From NCBI GenBank assembly GCA_021811185.1, contig JAJZPL010000004.1, positions 1-64,000 on the forward strand: a stretch of DNA of 64,000 nt, given 5' to 3'. A program made the position numbers and the translations under genes. Shown piece by piece: positions 60,616 to 64,000 of this stretch (position 1 is its first letter; each line of letters starts with the position of its first letter). The notes below the pieces were generated by a model that was not told the origin of the DNA, ran no database searches, and saw only the letters and a program-made list of their open reading frames with translations. Origin of the DNA: a bacterium. Its GTDB lineage: Bacteria > Elusimicrobiota > Elusimicrobia > Elusimicrobiales > UBA9959.

Positions 60616-61794
60616 ATGAAACCTGAAAAAATAACCGAAGGCGTCTACACCCTCAGGGTCAACCATTTCAACCGCCGGCTTTTCGACTCGCTGATCCCGC
60701 TGCCGCAGGGCACCAGCTACAACGCCTACCTGGTAAAAGGCTCCGAAAAGACCGCGCTGCTGGATTCCGCCGACCCCGAGAAGGCCGAGGTCCTCTTCGA
60801 CTTCCTCAAAGAGGAAAAGAAGATCGACTACGTGATTTCCCACCACGCCGAGCAGGACCATTCCGGCTCCATCCCGCTGGTGCTGGAGCGCTATCCTGAA
60901 GCCAAAGTCGTGACCAACGCCAAGTGCAAAGAGTTCCTGATGACGCACCTGCACCTGCCGGCGGAGAAGTTCATCGAGGTGAAGGACGGGGAAACCCTTT
61001 CGCTCGGCGGCAAAACCCTGGAATTCGTGTTCCTGCCCTGGGTGCACTGGCCCGAGACCATGGGCACCTACCTGCGCGAGGACAAATGCCTGTTCTCCTG
61101 CGATTTTTTCGGCTCGCATATGGCCACCAGCGAGCTTTTCTCCGACGAGCGCGGGGTCTACGAGCCGATGAAGCGCTATTACGCCGAGATCATGATGCCG
61201 TTCCGCACCAACATAAAGGCCCACCTGGAGAAACTGGCGAAATACGAGCTCGCTTTCATAGCGCCCAGCCACGGCCCGGTGCACAAAAACCCCAAATTCA
61301 TCATGGACATCTACTCCGACTGGGCCGTCTGCGGGCCCAGGAATAAGGTGCTGGTGGCGTACATCTCCATGCACGGCAGCACCTATATGCTGGTGAACCG
61401 CCTGGTGAGCCGCCTGCAGGAAGCGGGTGTTTCGGTGGAGAAGCTGAACCTGGACCAGTTCGACGAGGGCCGCGTGGCCATGGCGCTGGTGGACTCCGCC
61501 ACTTTGGTCATAGGCACGCCCACCGTGCTTACCGGCCCGCATCCCAAGGTGGCGTACGCCGCCTACCTGGCCAACCTGCTGCGGCCCAAGCTTAAGTTCG
61601 TATCCGTCGTCGGTTCTTTCGGCTGGGGAGGCCGCGCGCTGGAAACCATAGCCGGGCTTATTCCCAACATCAAGGCCGAGGTGCTCAAGCCCGTCATAAT
61701 TAAGGGCATGCCGACCGCGGCGGACCTCGTCCAGATAGATGAACTGGCCGCCCTTATCGCCGAAAAGCACAAAGGCCTGCCGGCCTGCGGCTGA
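60616..61794 (+). CDS. FprA-type flavodiiron protein
   Basis: 392 aa A-type flavoprotein that reduces O2 or NO in anaerobes. Metallo-beta-lactamase-like diiron domain with His77-x-Glu79-x-Asp81-His82 in SHHAEQDHSG, further ligands in PWVHWPETM, SCDFFGSHMA and SHGPVHKN. A flavodoxin domain (VLVAYISMHGSTYMLVNRL) follows. No rubredoxin module is attached. GGAG precedes the ATG. Confidence 0.94.
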   Translation: MKPEKITEGVYTLRVNHFNRRLFDSLIPLPQGTSYNAYLVKGSEKTALLDSADPEKAEVLFDFLKEEKKIDYVISHHAEQDHSGSIPLVLERYPEAKVVTNAKCKEFLMTHLHLPAEKFIEVKDGETLSLGGKTLEFVFLPWVHWPETMGTYLREDKCLFSCDFFGSHMATSELFSDERGVYEPMKRYYAEIMMPFRTNIKAHLEKLAKYELAFIAPSHGPVHKNPKFIMDIYSDWAVCGPRNKVLVAYISMHGSTYMLVNRLVSRLQEAGVSVEKLNLDQFDEGRVAMALVDSATLVIGTPTVLTGPHPKVAYAAYLANLLRPKLKFVSVVGSFGWGGRALETIAGLIPNIKAEVLKPVIIKGMPTAADLVQIDELAALIAEKHKGLPACG

Positions 61795-61827
61795 GAAGGC
61801 CGCGGTGGGCTGTCTTTTTTTTGGGCC

Positions 61828-61856
61828 TTGAATATTACGGTTTTGTCTGCTAGACT
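61828..61856 (+). promoter_or_regulatory. Promoter of the first low-complexity membrane protein
   Basis: TTGAAT at 61828-61833, a 17-base spacer, TAGACT at 61851-61856 with TGC in front (extended -10). The block TTGGGCCTTGA and the TGTCTG before the -10 recur in the promoter at 63159. Confidence 0.65.
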
Positions 61857-61942
61857 CTTAATAATGCATAACCTGTTTTTCAGTTTCCCGCGTGGGAAGG
61901 GTGAAAATCAGGCATTTGTTTTCTTTTAGCCAGGGGGCGGTC

Positions 61943-63151
61943 ATGGCGTACAACTCTAACGACAGAAAAAAAGCGCTTCTAATTTCGATGCTCATTTTCC
62001 TGCTCGGCGGCGGCGGGATCTTCCTCTTTTTCATCATCCAGGGTTCCAATGACCTGACCGGGGCCGGAAAGAATAATTTCCATTACGGCAACGCTACCCG
62101 CGGGGCTGTTTCTTCTTTTTTCAAGGTCCTGGGTTTCGACGACGCGGAACCCCTTTCCAAAGCAGCCAAGGTGCGGGTAGAGGCCAGGGGACTGCTTGAG
62201 GACGGCCCTACTCCGCCCGCTGCCGATGTTTCGGACTGGATGGCTCCGGCCGGGAAAACCGGTAATTCCGGCCCTTCCGCGTCAAGGTCGGGCAGCACCG
62301 CCGTGCCCAGGATGAGCGGAAGGGGGACTTCGGGTGTGGGCGGGCTCGGCGGCGGCGGGTCTAAATCTTCCGGAGGTGTTTCCCGTTTCGGCGAAGGTTC
62401 GGATGGCGGCAACACCAAACTGGCTGCCGCGGCGGCCGGTGCGGCCGGAGTTAACGGCAAGGGCACCCTCGGAGCCCTTACCAACGCGCGGGCCGCGCTG
62501 GGCGAAGGTCTGCGCAGCGGTTCGGCCATGACCGCCAAGAGCAGCTGGGACCGCAGTTTCGGCGTGGGCAGCGCCAGTACCCGCGGCGGGCCAAGCATGG
62601 CCTACGGTAAATCCGGCCTGGTCAGCCTCGATAAGATCAAAAAAGGCGAGGTCGACAACCTCAAGACAACGGATATAAAGTCGCTTAAAACCCCGGAGCC
62701 GGGAGCTTTTAAGGAAGACAAGGACGCCGAGGCCAGCGATCCCACCCTGAAAAAAGCCAAAGAGGAGGCGGCGGCGGATGCCGCCAAAAAAGCCGCCGCG
62801 GAGGCCCTGGCCAGCGCTGCCTCCAATAGCCTGACCGGGACATCCTCGGATAAACCTAAATCCGCGGATGGCGACACCAAGGATGGCGGGGAACCGCCGC
62901 CTAAGAAAATAATGGATTTGGCCAATTCTTCTTCCTGTTCCAAGAACTGCACCACGGCTGACGGACAGGTGTGGTCGGATAATAAAATGGTGGTGGGCAA
63001 AGATCCTGCCGGGGGGGGGAATTATATAGCCGAATATTCCGGCACGCAGACCAACCCGGTTACGGGCGCGAAAATTTCATACGTGGACACTGTGCGGATA
63101 TCTCCTGACGGGACAAAGACGATTATAAGTGTCAATGAAAAGCCGCTCTGA
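61943..63151 (+). CDS. Low-complexity Gly/Ser/Ala-rich membrane-anchored protein
   Basis: 402 aa from ATG 61943 (AGGGGG six bases upstream). One N-terminal transmembrane helix (about residues 11-32). Then a long Gly/Ser/Ala/Lys-rich region (VGGLGGGGSKSSGG, AAAAAGAAGVNG, AADAAKKAAAEALASAA) and a C-terminal module with a Cys pair in SCSKNCTTADGQVWSDNKMV. Looks like an envelope-exposed extended protein. No family recognised. A second protein of the same design follows. Confidence 0.75.
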   Translation: MAYNSNDRKKALLISMLIFLLGGGGIFLFFIIQGSNDLTGAGKNNFHYGNATRGAVSSFFKVLGFDDAEPLSKAAKVRVEARGLLEDGPTPPAADVSDWMAPAGKTGNSGPSASRSGSTAVPRMSGRGTSGVGGLGGGGSKSSGGVSRFGEGSDGGNTKLAAAAAGAAGVNGKGTLGALTNARAALGEGLRSGSAMTAKSSWDRSFGVGSASTRGGPSMAYGKSGLVSLDKIKKGEVDNLKTTDIKSLKTPEPGAFKEDKDAEASDPTLKKAKEEAAADAAKKAAAEALASAASNSLTGTSSDKPKSADGDTKDGGEPPPKKIMDLANSSSCSKNCTTADGQVWSDNKMVVGKDPAGGGNYIAEYSGTQTNPVTGAKISYVDTVRISPDGTKTIISVNEKPL

Positions 63152-63158
63152 TTGGGCC

Positions 63159-63187
63159 TTGACAAGTCAACTTCTGTCTGGTATAAC
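63159..63187 (+). promoter_or_regulatory. Sigma-70 promoter of the second low-complexity protein
   Basis: TTGACA at 63159-63164, a 17-base spacer and TATAAC at 63182-63187: near consensus. A leader of about 98 bases precedes ATG 63292. Confidence 0.8.
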
Positions 63188-63291
63188 ATAGACGAAATAA
63201 ACTTTACCTTGAACGTCCCGGGGACTGTGTCAAGGAAAGTTAAGTCTTATTTATGCGGGAAAAATCGGCGGGCTTTGAATAAGGCGGGGTT

Positions 63292-64000
63292 ATGATGAAA
63301 CTTCAAAATAAAAAATCCAAACCTATACAGTACGTTATAGGCGGCACTGTGGCCGTTGTAATACTGGGGCTGTGGGTTTCCCTTCCTCTGATGAACGGCG
63401 GTTCCGCCGACAGTTCCGTTTCCGCGGGAAATCCTTTCAAGTCCAAAGTAGCTGACATCTCTTCCCTGGGCAGCGAGATCTCGGCTGAAGGCGGCGCTCC
63501 CGGCTCGCCTTTGAGCGGCGAGATGATAAACAATCCCGCCACCTCGGGCGAGGAAATGGCTTCTTCACTTTTTCAGTCCGGCCCCAGCGAAGAAGAGGCC
63601 CCGGCGGCCTCCGCCTCCGTTGACCAGGCCCCGGCCGCTTCCGGCCCAGGCGCAGGTCCTTCAGCTTCCGGCGCCGCTCCCTCTTCCGCTCCCCACGGCA
63701 AGCTTGCCGCGGCCGCGTCCATAACCGCCGGCAACTCCAATTCCATGACTGCCGGAGGTGTGCATAATAAATTTTTCGGCTCCGGCAACAATAAGGCCGA
63801 ATTTGCTCCCGCGGGCCCCGGGCCGGACATGAAGAAACTGGCCACCACGGACAAGAAGTCCGCCCTGGTGGCAATGCTGAGCAGCAGCGCCGATAAAAGC
63901 GTCCTGGCAGCCAAAAGCGGCAATATGGACGCCGCCAAGGGCGGGGCCGCCGCCGCTTTCGGCGGCAATACCGCCAAGGGCGATACCGCCGACCTTAACG
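63292..64000 (+). CDS. Low-complexity membrane-anchored protein (truncated at window edge)
   Basis: The frame is open from ATG 63292 (GGGG just upstream) to the end of the window, at least 236 aa. N-terminal helix at about residues 13-34 (YVIGGTVAVVILGLWVSLPLM). Then a Ser/Ala/Gly/Pro-rich stretch (EEEAPAASASVDQAPAASG, GNNKAEFAPAGPGPD, AKGGAAAAFGGNTAKG). Same architecture as the preceding gene and a sequence-related promoter, so probably a paralogous or partner surface protein. The C terminus is outside the window. Confidence 0.75.
   Translation, partial: MMKLQNKKSKPIQYVIGGTVAVVILGLWVSLPLMNGGSADSSVSAGNPFKSKVADISSLGSEISAEGGAPGSPLSGEMINNPATSGEEMASSLFQSGPSEEEAPAASASVDQAPAASGPGAGPSASGAAPSSAPHGKLAAAASITAGNSNSMTAGGVHNKFFGSGNNKAEFAPAGPGPDMKKLATTDKKSALVAMLSSSADKSVLAAKSGNMDAAKGGAAAAFGGNTAKGDTADLN

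Noticed and set aside
1-64000. tRNA, rRNA, CRISPR arrays, transposase or phage genes
   Set aside because: None found on reading intergenic regions on both strands; small or degenerate RNAs could be missed by eye.

Overview
The window is a gene-dense stretch of a GC-rich, diderm, probably anaerobic or fermentative bacterial chromosome. It holds about 53 protein genes, and no rRNA, tRNA or CRISPR array was seen. Diderm signs are a TolC family protein, a beta-barrel protein ending in Phe, lipoboxes and many signal peptides. Anaerobic signs are a pyrophosphate-type phosphofructokinase, a flavodiiron protein, tryptophanase, an EFR1 ferredoxin-flavodoxin and formate-tetrahydrofolate ligase. Diaminopimelate would be made by a DapA/DapL/DapF route. 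Gene content and the Gly/Ser/Ala-rich membrane proteins at the right edge suggest a lineage such as Elusimicrobiota; this is inference and could not be checked.

Layout: 0-3.5 kb has transketolase and a NUDIX hydrolase (minus strand), then a small AT-rich membrane gene between two inverted copies of a palindromic repeat. 3.6-14.9 kb is a plus-strand run: dnaE, a response regulator, an outer-membrane protein, PPi-type PFK, a HAMP protein, a TolC protein, patatin, a TPR protein, dapF and dapA. 15.0-17.2 kb has an EFR1 protein and a second AT-rich gene between inverted repeat copies. 17.2-30.3 kb is an envelope and glycan region: mtgA, two FAD oxidoreductases, glycosyltransferases, a B12-type radical SAM protein, a methyltransferase, a DegT aminotransferase, an RmlD-like reductase and a MraY/WecA-like transferase. 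30.4-38.2 kb has OsmC, GAF-HD-GYP, a glycolate-oxidase-like GlcF plus a GlcD-GlcE fusion, tryptophanase and a DUF1646 transporter. 38.3-44.6 kb has a second patatin-TPR pair, an NDP-sugar pyrophosphorylase, DapL and TRAP permeases. 44.7-53.3 kb has fhs, rtcB and then a tightly overlapping membrane-associated operon. 53.4-64 kb has an antiporter, the TRAP binding protein with TatT, malQ, ridA, a Mur ligase, a flavodiiron protein and two low-complexity membrane proteins, the second cut by the window edge.

Two signals stand out. The first is a family of six intergenic palindromic elements of about 140-170 bp. Their outer arms and two inner hairpins keep pairing while their sequence changes between copies. 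Two inverted pairs each enclose one AT-rich gene with its own promoter, which looks like an undescribed cassette. The second is the operon at 47.9-53.3 kb. It links a radical SAM protein resembling the tetraether-synthase (MJ0619/Tes) family with an ICMT-like methyltransferase, DUF4395, an atypical Lgt-like protein, two duplicated small membrane proteins, a CarH-like cobalamin-binding protein carrying a W-x9-EH motif, and a zinc-ribbon membrane protein. It is a candidate lipid-modifying system with a B12 or light sensor.
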